64,000 bases of DNA, taken from positions 1-64,000 of the forward strand of contig CADCIP010000001.1 in the NCBI GenBank assembly GCA_902801485.1, read 5' to 3'. The position numbers and the translations under genes were made by a program. Source of the stretch: an uncultured Bacteroidales bacterium (GTDB taxonomy: Bacteria > Bacteroidota > Bacteroidia > Bacteroidales > Bacteroidaceae). This document shows positions 53,433-61,880 of the stretch, piece after piece. The notes under the pieces are model-generated. The model made no database searches, was not told the DNA's origin, and saw nothing but the letters and a program-made list of their open reading frames with translations. How positions within the stretch are numbered: the stretch's first letter is position 1; each line of letters opens with the position of its first letter.

Positions 53433-53568
53433 TGTACGACATCGTTGTCATGTCATAGTACAAAGCTTCCAACTGGGCCAGAGTCAGTTTCTCCACACTA
53501 TGCTCAATGATGCGTATTAGCTCATCGCGCCGATAGTCATCTGACAGATATTTATTCATGTAAGACAT
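53422..53568 (-). CDS. small hypothetical protein after umuC (48 aa)
   Basis: The ORF reads MSYMNKYLSDDYRRDELIRI, then IEHSVEKLTLAQLEALYYDM and TTMSYIND. It begins four bases after the umuC stop and has amphipathic helix character. Small Bacteroidales proteins of this 'LxxLxxLYYDM' look often follow mutagenesis genes, though I cannot name a family. It is probably translated from the umu transcript and overlaps the end of the AlkZ-like gene. Confidence 0.6.
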   Translation of the reverse strand: MSYMNKYLSDDYRRDELIRIIEHSVEKLTLAQLEALYYDMTTMSYIND

Positions 53569-53572
53569 AGCT

Positions 53573-54895
53573 TTACACCTTTTTCTTGATATTTGCGTTG
53601 AGTTTAATTACATCGCCCCAACGGGTGGTAGGATTGGGACTCTTGAAATCATGCTTGATGGCATTTGCAAAAACATCAGCCTTGCCCTTGCCATCTTTCT
53701 TAGTATATTGCTGGGAACCGAGTACGATAGTCTCGCTTCCATGCATTCGGTTAATCCTATCTACAACCTTGTCGAGTCGTTTCATTTTCTGGAACTGCTC
53801 GGCAGTAATATCGAAGAGGTCTTGCTGAATTGGAGAATCAGCACCGATGCCCATCACTATCACTCCGGCCTTCTTGTACTGGTAGCCCTGACGGTAGATT
53901 TGCCGCAGCACCTCGTTGGCTGTCTGGATGATGGTGATACTGGAACTGGTTGGAGTAATGAGCCGCTGCTCCATGAAATTCCAGTACTGAGGCAAGTCCT
54001 CGCGGAAAGCATTCGTATTTAGGAATACACCCACGATGGAGGCCACAGTTTTCTGCATCCTCAATTTCTCGGCACAACGGGCGGCATAGTTCGATACATG
54101 GGTCCTGAGGGTTTCGTAGTCGCTAATCATGCCATTGAAAGAACGACTGGTGCAGATGCTTTTTTTCTTCGCCAGTTCCTCGTTCGGTACGACATCCTCG
54201 CCGTTCAGTTCCTGCCAAGTGCGGACAATGTTGATATTGTTAAAAGTCAGACGTACCCAATCCTTATGGTGCTGAGCAAAGTCGTAGGCTGTCTTCACAC
54301 CAAGAGTCTCGAGTTTCGCAGCATAGCGTCTGCCAATGCCCCATACATCATCTATCGGGAAAAGCTTTAGGGCCTTGGTGCGCTTCTCGTCTGAATCTAT
54401 CATGCAGCAATGGTGATAGCCCTGGTACTTTTTCGCAAAGTGTGAGGCCATCTTTGCAAGGGTCTTATTCGGAGCCAGTCCGATACTGACGGGCATGTCC
54501 ATATAGCGCTTAATCTTTTTGTGCAGGTTTTCTCCCCATTCCTTTAGATTGAGATTCTCCATACCGTCAAGATAGACAAAACACTCATCAATCGAATAGC
54601 GAAAGTATGCTGGAACCTCCTGCTTGATGATGCTTACGACTCTGCCAGTCAGTTCCCCATAAAGTTCATAGTTTGAGGAAAAGACGGCAATCTTGTTGTC
54701 AGGAAACTGTTGAGCAAGCTGATAATACGGTACTCCGGCTTTAATGCCCATTGCTTTAGCCTCATTGCTGCGGGCTACTACGCAACCATCATTATTTGAC
54801 AACACTACGACAGGCTTCCCGTTCAAGTCTGGACGGAAAACACGCTCGCAGCTCACGTAGCAGTTGTCGCAGTCGATGATGCCGTAATACTTCAT
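53573..54895 (-). CDS. umuC: Y-family DNA polymerase, UmuC type
   Basis: 440 residues with polymerase motifs [52 protein letters not shown] and [16 protein letters not shown]. It performs error-prone translesion synthesis as polymerase V with UmuD'. The catalytic D and DE residues are present. QQDLFDI near the C-terminus resembles a clamp-binding box. Its start overlaps the preceding unknown gene by four bases. Confidence 0.96.
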   Translation of the reverse strand: MKYYGIIDCDNCYVSCERVFRPDLNGKPVVVLSNNDGCVVARSNEAKAMGIKAGVPYYQLAQQFPDNKIAVFSSNYELYGELTGRVVSIIKQEVPAYFRYSIDECFVYLDGMENLNLKEWGENLHKKIKRYMDMPVSIGLAPNKTLAKMASHFAKKYQGYHHCCMIDSDEKRTKALKLFPIDDVWGIGRRYAAKLETLGVKTAYDFAQHHKDWVRLTFNNINIVRTWQELNGEDVVPNEELAKKKSICTSRSFNGMISDYETLRTHVSNYAARCAEKLRMQKTVASIVGVFLNTNAFREDLPQYWNFMEQRLITPTSSSITIIQTANEVLRQIYRQGYQYKKAGVIVMGIGADSPIQQDLFDITAEQFQKMKRLDKVVDRINRMHGSETIVLGSQQYTKKDGKGKADVFANAIKHDFKSPNPTTRWGDVIKLNANIKKKV

Positions 54896-56040
54896 TCCTC
54901 TACAACTTCTTTGTCGTCATCAGCAGCAGTCACAAAGGCAGAGTTATATTCCTCCACCATCTTCATGAAGAGTTCCGCATCAACAGGATTATCTTCAAAC
55001 CGCTTCGTCAAGATTTGCTTGACTGTTTGATTCTTGACTTTCTTATGAAGCACCTTGAACCAAGAGATGAAATCTTTTATCTCATTCTCATCCGTAAAAT
55101 CATAAGACTGGAAGACTCTTCCATAAGGATTTTTTACCTTTTTTCGGAATTTATCAATGATTTTTTTGTACTCTTTCGTTTTGACATTAATATCATGCAG
55201 CTCTTGTTGGAACTTTTTATTGAGTTTGGCAATCTCTTCTTTCCGTTTCTTTTTTTGTTCATCCAATTCGGCATGATGTCTCCTATTCAACTCCTTAATT
55301 TGGTTCTCATGCTTTTTGACTCTATCCTCTTCCACAGGGAAGGCATCTCTCTCGATCTTTGCCTGTATGAAACTATTATAGAAATGAATGTATGCTTCGA
55401 GATAGTCCCCAGCTTCTTCATCGACGGTGATGGATAGGATGGCATTCTTCATGGCATACCTAATTGGTTTCCTATGTGACGCGAAACTCCAGAACACCTG
55501 CATCATAGCCTGGACACTGGAAATTTGCTTAAAGCCCATCTTCTTTAGTTCCTTAACATCATCCTCTGTGACATCTAATCCTTCAGACAACTCTCCCATT
55601 TCAAGTTTTTCTTTTGGACTCTCTTCTAAGAAAGGTACGATCTCTTTGTTCGGATAAGAAAAGAAAGTATAGTTAAGCCATGCCTGTTTACTGTTAATCC
55701 AGGAATAAATTGAATGAATGTATGCTTCTGCCTCAGGCTTTCCTTGACAGAACTGTTCAACGTATGCAGACTCCAGTTCAAATACAGCCTGATGGAACAA
55801 TATACTCAGTTCATCATCGTCAAGTTCAGAGTTTTTTATTTTCGCACTCCTTTTGTTTATCTCATTCCAAGGAAATTCGATGCCTGCCGCAGTCAGTTGG
55901 CGTTTAACGAAGGTTCTCGCCATTACTACCACCTCCTCACCGTTCTGCTTAATTTTGACAATAATTAGTTGATTGCCATAAATCCGAAGAAGGTCTATTA
56001 GATATAACTTTGCAGTCTCAAATCTACTTTCCATACTCAT
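54892..56040 (-). CDS. unknown coiled-coil protein between umuD and umuC (382 aa)
   Basis: No family recognised. The N-terminal half is globular ([40 protein letters not shown]). Residues ~245-300 are a charged coiled coil ([40 protein letters not shown]). The end is acidic ([11 protein letters not shown]). It is translationally coupled to umuC (ATGA overlap) and lies 36 bases after umuD, so it is part of the SOS-type operon. A role in DNA damage tolerance, such as loading or restraining the polymerase, is inferred from position only. Confidence 0.75.
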   Translation of the reverse strand: MSMESRFETAKLYLIDLLRIYGNQLIIVKIKQNGEEVVVMARTFVKRQLTAAGIEFPWNEINKRSAKIKNSELDDDELSILFHQAVFELESAYVEQFCQGKPEAEAYIHSIYSWINSKQAWLNYTFFSYPNKEIVPFLEESPKEKLEMGELSEGLDVTEDDVKELKKMGFKQISSVQAMMQVFWSFASHRKPIRYAMKNAILSITVDEEAGDYLEAYIHFYNSFIQAKIERDAFPVEEDRVKKHENQIKELNRRHHAELDEQKKKRKEEIAKLNKKFQQELHDINVKTKEYKKIIDKFRKKVKNPYGRVFQSYDFTDENEIKDFISWFKVLHKKVKNQTVKQILTKRFEDNPVDAELFMKMVEEYNSAFVTAADDDKEVVEE

Positions 56041-56076
56041 CCTAACTAAAATATAATATGTGTCACAGACCGTGGA

Positions 56077-56517
56077 TTAAACCTTCTCTAATGTTCTAAT
56101 AACATGAATCACCACACCCCAGACCTCGAAATACTCAGGCTGGTCAATCTTGAAAACCGGATATTCGTCATTGGCAGGTCGTAGTTCGATATATCCATCC
56201 TTCCTATGGGTCAGGTCGAGGTACTTCATTGTAAAGCCCTCTCCTCCCCACCAAGCTACGACAATTGAACCATCATGCGGTTCAACGGCTCTGTCGATGA
56301 TTACACGGTCGCCGTCGAAGATGCCTGCGCCCACCATAGAATCGCCCTCAACATCACCATAGAATGATGCTTCAGGATGCTTGATGTAGTCTCGGTTGAA
56401 ATCCAGCGTCTCGTGCGAATAGTCTATCGTAATATCAGGAAATCCTGCCATGACCTCCGCGTGTTCTAATTCCAAACTCGTACCAAATACACCTTTTATT
56501 ATTTTGATATTGCCCAT
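56077..56517 (-). CDS. umuD: UmuD-like autoproteolytic subunit (S24 family)
   Basis: 146 residues. The self-cleavage site is A24-G25 in EVMAGFPDIT, the same positions as C24-G25 of E. coli UmuD; the nucleophile is S60 in VEGDSMVGAG and the general base K98 in EGFTMKYLDL. RecA-DNA filaments should trigger cleavage to give active UmuD'. It is the first gene of the operon, with a TAAATTTG promoter at 56546-56553 (minus strand) flanked by two ATAATTCTC repeats (56524-56532 and 56558-56566) that could bind a repressor. Confidence 0.95.
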   Translation of the reverse strand: MGNIKIIKGVFGTSLELEHAEVMAGFPDITIDYSHETLDFNRDYIKHPEASFYGDVEGDSMVGAGIFDGDRVIIDRAVEPHDGSIVVAWWGGEGFTMKYLDLTHRKDGYIELRPANDEYPVFKIDQPEYFEVWGVVIHVIRTLEKV

Positions 56518-56633
56518 AAATCCTAATAATTCTCAATTTCAGGCACAAATTTACGCATAATTCTCGATATCTCTGTTAAAACCACTATATTTGCAAGAAG
56601 AATTAAGAAAAGAAGTTTAAGAAGGCATATAGT

Positions 56634-56732
56634 ATGAGTACACTCATAACTATTTTTGCAATATTGGTGGCGCTGGAGCATCTGTACATCATGTTCCTCG
56701 AAACCATAGTTTTATCTGGGTGTATAGTGTAA
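56634..56732 (+). pseudogene. truncated DUF1304 family gene (N-terminal 24 residues)
   Basis: The frame begins MSTLITIFAILVALEHLYIM then FLET, the typical opening of DUF1304 membrane proteins, and then departs to IVLSGCIV and stop; the remaining ~90 residues of the family are gone. A TATATTTG promoter (56586-56593) precedes it. It is a deletion relic, though a 32-aa membrane peptide could still be made. Confidence 0.7.
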
Positions 56733-56788
56733 CTTTTTGCATCGTTCTTACGTCTAACAGATAGAAACTTATAAAAAAGAAAACGAAT

Positions 56789-57106
56789 ATGATACTCTCA
56801 ACAACTCCACAAATTGAAGGTCACGCTATCCGCGAGTACAAAGGTATTGTGACAGGTGAAACCATAATAGGTGCTAACATGTTCAAGGATCTGTTTGCTG
56901 GCATCCGCGACATCGTAGGTGGTCGAGCAGGCGCTTATGAGAAAGTGCTTTCCGAAGCCAAGGAAACTTCCATGCTGGAGATGATGCAGCGTGCTCAGGC
57001 TCTTGGAGCCAATGCCATCGTAGGCATCGACATCGACTATGAAACCGTCGGTGCCAACGGCTCGATGCTCATGGTAGCCACCAGCGGTACGGCAGTTTTA
57101 ATCTGA
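56789..57106 (+). CDS. YbjQ/UPF0145 family heavy-metal-binding-domain protein
   Basis: 105 residues with the family sequence [40 protein letters not shown] and [18 protein letters not shown], forming a small pentameric beta-alpha fold. Its role is unclear despite the 'heavy-metal binding' label. It is followed by the Fe-S membrane protein after two bases, so the two are co-transcribed. Confidence 0.93.
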   Translation: MILSTTPQIEGHAIREYKGIVTGETIIGANMFKDLFAGIRDIVGGRAGAYEKVLSEAKETSMLEMMQRAQALGANAIVGIDIDYETVGANGSMLMVATSGTAVLI

Positions 57107-57108
57107 AA

Positions 57109-57930
57109 ATGAAAAAATACCGCTCTCCCATTATCCTTTGGCTGCTATTCGAGGCCATTGCCATTTGGTTGTGGCAGGCAACAGGCAACTTGTTCTTCCT
57201 GCTGAACTTCTCATATATCGGCACCTGCATTGGTCTCGGAGGTATTTTGTTCGCCGCGGGTTGGAAGTACGCCAGGGAGTTCACCCAATTCTGCGTAGGT
57301 ACATATATGCTTGTGTTCCTCGGGCTGATATGCCGTGAAAATATACAGATAGAGGGATTTTGGTACTATCTGCTAAGTGGTGTATGGGGAGCTGGTACGC
57401 TCCACTATGCCATTGCCAAGATTTTTGGCCCACTGTTGTTCGGCAGAGGATGGTGCGGATATGCATGCTGGACGGCTATGATTCTCGACTTACTGCCTTA
57501 CAAACAGCCAAAAGTACCAAGGAAAAGCTGGGGCTTCATCCGATACATCATGTTCGGCCTTTCGTTGACCATCGTCCTGCTTCTGTTCTGGCTTGGAAAG
57601 ACCACTGCCTATACGATGTTCATGCTCTTCGTCGCAGGCAATATTTTCTATTATGCAGTCGGCATCACCCTCGCCATCCTGCTGAAGGACAATCGCGCCT
57701 TCTGCAAGTACATCTGCCCGATAACTGTTTTCCTGAAGCCCATGAGCTATTACTCCCTGATTCGCATCAAGTGCGATGAGGAAAAGTGCATCAGTTGTGG
57801 GAAATGCCTGAAGGTGTGTCCGATGGAAGTCAAGGTGAACAAAAGCGCTCGCATGCGCAAGAATGCTACAGAGTGCATCCTTTGCCAAAAGTGTACGAAG
57901 GCCTGTCCAACTAAAGCGTTGTCAGTCTAA
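57109..57930 (+). CDS. NapH/CcoG-like membrane 4Fe-4S ferredoxin protein
   Basis: Five or so membrane helices carry cysteine pairs RGWCGYACWTAM and NRAFCKYICPITV. Two 4Fe-4S clusters follow (CISCGKCLKVCPMEV, CILCQKCTKACPTKAL). This is the architecture of NapH/NosR-C-type electron carriers that pass electrons across or along the inner membrane. No terminal reductase is nearby. It lies between ybjQ and yccF genes in one operon. Confidence 0.9.
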   Translation: MKKYRSPIILWLLFEAIAIWLWQATGNLFFLLNFSYIGTCIGLGGILFAAGWKYAREFTQFCVGTYMLVFLGLICRENIQIEGFWYYLLSGVWGAGTLHYAIAKIFGPLLFGRGWCGYACWTAMILDLLPYKQPKVPRKSWGFIRYIMFGLSLTIVLLLFWLGKTTAYTMFMLFVAGNIFYYAVGITLAILLKDNRAFCKYICPITVFLKPMSYYSLIRIKCDEEKCISCGKCLKVCPMEVKVNKSARMRKNATECILCQKCTKACPTKALSV

Positions 57931-57941
57931 ATCACAAAACA

Positions 57942-58310
57942 ATGAAGATATTAGGAAACATCATTTGGCTAATCTTTGGCGGGCTTCATATTGCCATTGA
58001 GTATTTCGTCGCAGGACTGGTTCTGATGATAACCATCATCGGCATCCCGTTCGGCTTGCAGAGCATGAAGTTGGGCATACTGACCATCTGGCCGTTCGGC
58101 TCGAAGGTGAAGTGGAAGGCGTCTCAGCCGGGTTGTCTGAGCATATTCATGAATGTGCTGTGGTTCTTTGTGGGTGGCATCTGGATTAGTCTCACCCACA
58201 TCTTCTACGGCCTGCTGCTCTGTATCACCATCATCGGCATCCCATGGGGAAAGATGCACTTTCGCCTGGCAAGACTCGCCTTGTCACCATTCGGTATGGA
58301 GGTTATATAG
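57942..58310 (+). CDS. YccF domain inner-membrane protein
   Basis: 122 residues with the duplicated YccF motif: IIWLIFGGLHIAIEYFVAGL with LMITIIGIPFGLQSMKLGIL, and VLWFFVGGIWISLTHIFYGL with LLCITIIGIPWGKMHFRLAR. Membrane location is certain, function unknown. It is the last gene of the ybjQ operon. Confidence 0.94.
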   Translation: MKILGNIIWLIFGGLHIAIEYFVAGLVLMITIIGIPFGLQSMKLGILTIWPFGSKVKWKASQPGCLSIFMNVLWFFVGGIWISLTHIFYGLLLCITIIGIPWGKMHFRLARLALSPFGMEVI

Positions 58311-58334
58311 CATATACATATTCATAGAAAAAGC

Positions 58335-58412
58335 TGCATGTCACTCCTTATCTCGTGACTTCATGAGTGGTTTAACCCTCACGATAAGGCCGCACAGCCG
58401 GCCCGATGAGAA
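58335..58412 (-). ncRNA. orphan copy of the 3' module of RNA candidate 1
   Basis: On the minus strand ATCGGGCCGGCTGTGCGGCC is followed by TTATCGTGAGGG, ACCACTC, GAAGT and GAGTGACATGCAGC, matching 36768-36836 with few changes; GGCCG/CGGCC hairpins are kept. Promoter and full RNA are missing, so it is probably a relict or a minimal version. Confidence 0.55.
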
Positions 58413-58437
58413 TTTACTAAGATTTATCATAATCTTA

Positions 58438-58632
58438 TTTATTTATTGTTACATATTTAAACTGAAACAATTCCTTTCTTACGTCGCTCTCACAGTAGTA
58501 GATGGCTGTGTACTGAGAAGATCTGCTTGTGTATTTCTAAACACCTTTCCGGCCACGCTTGATGACGTAGCCGTCCTTCAACCATTGCAGCTTGGTATGG
58601 TCGTTTGAAGATGCGTAAGGGTACTTTCCCAT
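58438..58632 (-). pseudogene. small ORF interrupted by TAG
   Basis: The frame reads MGKYPYASSNDHTKLQWLKD then GYVIKRGRKGV, a TAG stop, then YTSRSSQYTAIYYCESDVRK in the same frame. It looks like a Bacteroidales mobile-element small protein with a nonsense mutation. It may still make the 31-residue front part. Confidence 0.5.
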
Positions 58633-58654
58633 AATCTTACATTATTTAATATTA

Positions 58655-58912
58655 TTACTTTGCATATTCGGCCAGGAGAGAATCACGTTTGAATAACAAT
58701 CGCCCCTGGCTATTTGGCCCATTTTTTATATGGGGAAATTTGTCTTTTATCCTGCGCATATGATTTTGGGTGATCCCAAGTATGTGCGCAGCCTCTTTCA
58801 CACTAACCATTTCCGAAGGTTGTTCCTCTTCTTCGCGTAATTTTCGAAATAGAATTTCTGCAGTCTTGCTGGCAATTGCCTCTATTTGTTTGTCGCTCAA
58901 AATTATATCCAT
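58655..58912 (-). CDS. helix-turn-helix (excisionase-like) protein
   Basis: 85 residues. A short N-terminal helix (LSDKQIEAIASKTAEILFRK) precedes a MerR/excisionase-type HTH: MVSVKEAAHILGITQNHMRR and LLFKRDSLLAEYAK. Such proteins direct excision or regulate mobile elements. It is the end-most gene of the element block and has no integrase beside it here. Confidence 0.8.
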   Translation of the reverse strand: MDIILSDKQIEAIASKTAEILFRKLREEEEQPSEMVSVKEAAHILGITQNHMRRIKDKFPHIKNGPNSQGRLLFKRDSLLAEYAK

Positions 58913-59041
58913 AACTATAAATCTTTAATGTTGTACTTTTTTGGTGCAAAATAACTCAACTTGCAGCCTCCATCCAAAAAAATGAGGTAATATCTCTTGA
59001 ATTAACATTTTTAAGACATTAAAAGTCTTAAAAATGTTTTT

Positions 59042-59347
59042 TCAAGACCGAAACATCCATCTTGAGGTGTTTCTAACGGTGAATTTGAATTTTTGCGCTA
59101 ATAACAAAGCGGCCTGAATGATTCCGTATTTCTTGAACGAAAATCCGGAAGAAATGAATTTAACTCCAAAATCAGCCAGATCCTCAAGCATCTTATCATT
59201 CAAGTTCTTTGCACCAGGTCTTAAGCGGTAAACCACATCGATCTTTTCACCACGAATGGTGACGGTCGCATCAATGGTTCCCTCCATTGTTGGAAGGAGC
59301 CATTGATTCTGAGTTTTTCCAGAACTGAATTTGAACAGATTTTTCAT
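59042..59347 (-). CDS. hypothetical mobile-element protein (101 aa)
   Basis: A small protein with an N-terminal beta part (QWLLPTMEGTIDATVTIRGE) and a basic C-terminus (LLAQKFKFTVRNTSRWMF). The start is three bases after the stop of the 55-aa gene, so the two are coupled. No family recognised. Confidence 0.6.
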   Translation of the reverse strand: MKNLFKFSSGKTQNQWLLPTMEGTIDATVTIRGEKIDVVYRLRPGAKNLNDKMLEDLADFGVKFISSGFSFKKYGIIQAALLLAQKFKFTVRNTSRWMFRS

Positions 59348-59350
59348 AAT

Positions 59351-59518
59351 TCAATCGGCATTAAGCGTGTTCTGAAGGTGTCTCTGCAGATGTGCTACTG
59401 CAGCAAAAACCTTTTCCATTTTGTCCATAGAAATGTCCTCGGCACCTTTTTGCATCCCAATCGGAGTCTCAACCTTGTTTCCGTCAATGATAATCGACAC
59501 ATCAAATGTAGCTTTCAT
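59351..59518 (-). CDS. hypothetical small protein (55 aa)
   Basis: The ORF reads MKATFDVSIIIDGNKVETPI, then GMQKGAEDISMDKMEKVFAA and VAHLQRHLQNTLNAD. Its beginning resembles that of the next gene (beta strand followed by 'DG/RGEKI'), so the two may be paralogous halves. It lies 82 bases after the DUF3408-like gene. Confidence 0.65.
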   Translation of the reverse strand: MKATFDVSIIIDGNKVETPIGMQKGAEDISMDKMEKVFAAVAHLQRHLQNTLNAD

Positions 59519-59600
59519 AATTTCTTTACTTTTATATTTAACTTAACTAACTTTACTATCTTTACTATGTTTACGTTCTTTGTTTGTTTAGCGTTTTACA

Positions 59601-59981
59601 TTAAGCAAACAAATTTTGCGTCTTTTGTAATGTTAGTGCTTTCTTGCCATGTTGTTTCCGGATGTCATCAAGCCCCTTCTGAAGCAGCTGCTCGGCTGCT
59701 GACACCTCGGAGCAACAGAAGAACTGGGCCACAGCCTTCACCTGGTCTATCATCTGCTGGGGCAGGACATAGGTGTGACGTGTGTAGCCTGGCTTGCAGC
59801 CGCGAGCCGCGCCTATTGTCGCTCTCTCGCTGGTCTTAGTTTTCTGCGTTTTGCTACTCTGTACTGATTTCTCTTTCTTTGTCTTCTCGACTTTCTTCTT
59901 GGGGGTCTCGCTCTTAGTGGCCCCGAAAACTGTAGCGGACATATCAAATCCGTCCAGTGAATTTTTGAATTTCTTAGCCAT
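59601..59981 (-). CDS. DUF3408-like mobilization-associated protein
   Basis: 126 residues: a Lys/Thr-rich N-terminal tail (KKKVEKTKKEKSVQSSKTQK) and a compact C-terminal helix-rich DNA-binding-like domain (GYTRHTYVLPQQMIDQVKAV, SEVSAAEQLLQKGLDDIRK). Similar proteins follow ParA genes in conjugative and mobilizable elements of Bacteroides and may act as the ParB-like partner. A decayed copy of its end lies at 37100-37268. It starts one base after the ParA stop. Confidence 0.75.
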   Translation of the reverse strand: MAKKFKNSLDGFDMSATVFGATKSETPKKKVEKTKKEKSVQSSKTQKTKTSERATIGAARGCKPGYTRHTYVLPQQMIDQVKAVAQFFCCSEVSAAEQLLQKGLDDIRKQHGKKALTLQKTQNLFA

Positions 59982-59982
59982 A

Positions 59983-60645
59983 TTACTTGTTTATTAAGGT
60001 GTTGATTTCTTCAATAATAACATTATAGGCTTCCCTGACGGCCCATCTTTGCTTGTAGTTCATGCCCAGTGTATTAGAGTCTCTCACCGCCAAGCATTCC
60101 GGAATACCTGGCAGAACGCGGCCATATTTCCCGAGGTCGCTGTTGGCTCGCTCCATGGCCTTCCGCAGCTCTTCCCGCTTTTCGTCGTACTGAGTCACCA
60201 TGTTCGGCAAATATAACTGCCTTGCCTTGCTTATCTTCTTTAACAGTTCGGCAAAGGTAACTGTCTCGCGGACGTTCATCCGATCAAAGCGGAATGGCAT
60301 GACGATGATATCTGCAGAATTGTAAATGTACTTCAGGTTTTCATTATCTACCGATCCTGGGCAATCAATTATCACAAGGCCAGGTACTTTTTTAATTTTG
60401 CTCATTTTGTCCTTGACAGTGTCGTCAGCACGTAAAGACCAGATGCGCCAGGGTGTGGAAACATTTCTCACCCCTAACGTCGCTAAATCCTCAAAGAAGT
60501 TCTTGTAGAGGGAGAGCTGGGTGTCAGCGTCCATGACGGCGACAGGGAAGCCTTGCTCAACGGCATAAGTGGCGAAAAGGTTGCAAAGGGTTGACTTTCC
60601 CGTCCCGCCCTTTAAGCCAGCAAATAGAATAATCATATTTTTCAT
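59983..60645 (-). CDS. ParA/MinD-family ATPase of a mobile element
   Basis: 220 residues with the deviant Walker A LFAGLKGGTGKSTLCNLFAT, VAVMDADTQLSLYKNF and LVIIDCPGSVDNENLKYIYN. It is shorter than chromosomal ParA and groups by context with conjugative-element TraA/ParA proteins. It could position or stabilise the element. MIILFAGLKG (fourth codon) is an alternative start. Confidence 0.9.
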   Translation of the reverse strand: MKNMIILFAGLKGGTGKSTLCNLFATYAVEQGFPVAVMDADTQLSLYKNFFEDLATLGVRNVSTPWRIWSLRADDTVKDKMSKIKKVPGLVIIDCPGSVDNENLKYIYNSADIIVMPFRFDRMNVRETVTFAELLKKISKARQLYLPNMVTQYDEKREELRKAMERANSDLGKYGRVLPGIPECLAVRDSNTLGMNYKQRWAVREAYNVIIEEINTLINK

Positions 60646-60721
60646 ACTATATTTGTTATTTTTGTGGTTGTAACTAAATTAGCTAACTTAACAAGAATAG
60701 TGTTATTTCCACTATTAACAA

Positions 60722-61033
60722 TTACTTCTTTCCGGTCTTATTTCTGAAAAGTTCAATAGCCAGTTCTGCGTCACACATTATCTTTCGCCCTTGCTGCAGG
60801 ATGGCAGGCTGGAGAATGCCGTCTTTCAGCTTGCAGGCCGTAACGTATGAGACGTTGAACAAGCTCGCTATTCCGGCGATGCCGTAAACGTATCGCTTGT
60901 TAGATTCCTCGCTGGGGGCGGCAACATTAGCTGCACCGAGAAGGTCTTTAACACAATCTTGAAACAGCTCCTTGAGCTGTCCTACGGTCAACATGGCAAC
61001 CGGTGTCGAATCTGAAATTTTAATGTCTGTCAT
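60722..61033 (-). CDS. DUF3853 family protein
   Basis: 103 residues. The motif KRYVYGIAGIASLFNVSYVT then ACKLKDGILQPAILQQGRKI fits DUF3853, a small HTH-like family on Bacteroides mobile elements. It lies ten bases after the 278-aa gene and is probably in the same transcript. DNA binding is likely; function unknown. Confidence 0.82.
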   Translation of the reverse strand: MTDIKISDSTPVAMLTVGQLKELFQDCVKDLLGAANVAAPSEESNKRYVYGIAGIASLFNVSYVTACKLKDGILQPAILQQGRKIMCDAELAIELFRNKTGKK

Positions 61034-61043
61034 AATGATTATT

Positions 61044-61880
61044 TTAATTAATTACGGTATTCTGCTTCTGGCGCTGGTACTGCGATCCAATAAACATGTA
61101 GTCAAGGGAGAAATTCGGGAAGGCGGTTCTCCATAGAGGAGTAAGGAAGTCCAGATACTTGCTTGCTATCAGATCCGACACTTCTTTGGTGACGGCCAGC
61201 AGCAAAGAACGCTTGGCAATATCAACGTGGTAAAGGTAGATACTTTCAAAGGCTTTACGCTGTTCCTCGTTCTGGCTCCGTTGGCAAAGGGACTGATGGA
61301 ACTCAAACCATTTGAGGGAAATTTCATCCCGAATGCGGGTTTCTTCCCGTTGACGAGCAAGAAACTCTTCCTCCTGGTACTGAAACATCTTTTCCCTACA
61401 GGAGGCAATAAAATCCTTCAAGGAACAGGTTATGACCATAGGGTCAATCTTGCCGTAGAACTTTCCGAAATCGCCAAGCTTGAATCTGTAGAAAAACAAC
61501 ATAAGAACAGAGAACTTCGTTCCTTTATACTCTTGGGCAACGATTTGGGCAAGTTCCTTTGTTTGTTGGTCAGAAAGGTTCTTTGTGCCAGCAAACCTAT
61601 TAAGGTCGGCAATATGAAAATTTAACCAACCCGCAGCGGCGTTGGTTCCAAAGGCAAAATTAAGCGTTTCAAGCGTTGAGTAGTCTGCCATGATGGCATG
61701 TCGCTCATCGCGGGCCATTGCTGCCTGGGCTGCCGGACTGAACTCCTGATTAAAGGCTTCAAGCGACGGGTAATGTTTTCGAAGGTTCTGGATTTTCTGC
61801 TCGAAGCTCTTTGTAAATGTTGATTGCGCCGCGGATGATGTCTTCGTCAGTCCGGTAGCCGTTGTTGTTTTCTTTTCCAT
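61044..61880 (-). CDS. mobile-element protein of unknown function (278 aa), long overlap with the upstream gene
   Basis: A helical protein with DFGKFYGKIDPMVITCSLKD and YQEEEFLARQREETRIRDEI, of a type regularly encoded between DUF4373 replication proteins and DUF3853 in Bacteroidales elements. I am not sure of its family name. Its natural start (MEKKTTTATGLTK) lies 122 bases inside the preceding gene in another frame. The next Met in frame is residue 55, which would remove a plausible helix (SFEQKIQNLRKHYPSLEAF), so the overlap seems real. Confidence 0.75.
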   Translation of the reverse strand: MEKKTTTATGLTKTSSAAQSTFTKSFEQKIQNLRKHYPSLEAFNQEFSPAAQAAMARDERHAIMADYSTLETLNFAFGTNAAAGWLNFHIADLNRFAGTKNLSDQQTKELAQIVAQEYKGTKFSVLMLFFYRFKLGDFGKFYGKIDPMVITCSLKDFIASCREKMFQYQEEEFLARQREETRIRDEISLKWFEFHQSLCQRSQNEEQRKAFESIYLYHVDIAKRSLLLAVTKEVSDLIASKYLDFLTPLWRTAFPNFSLDYMFIGSQYQRQKQNTVIN

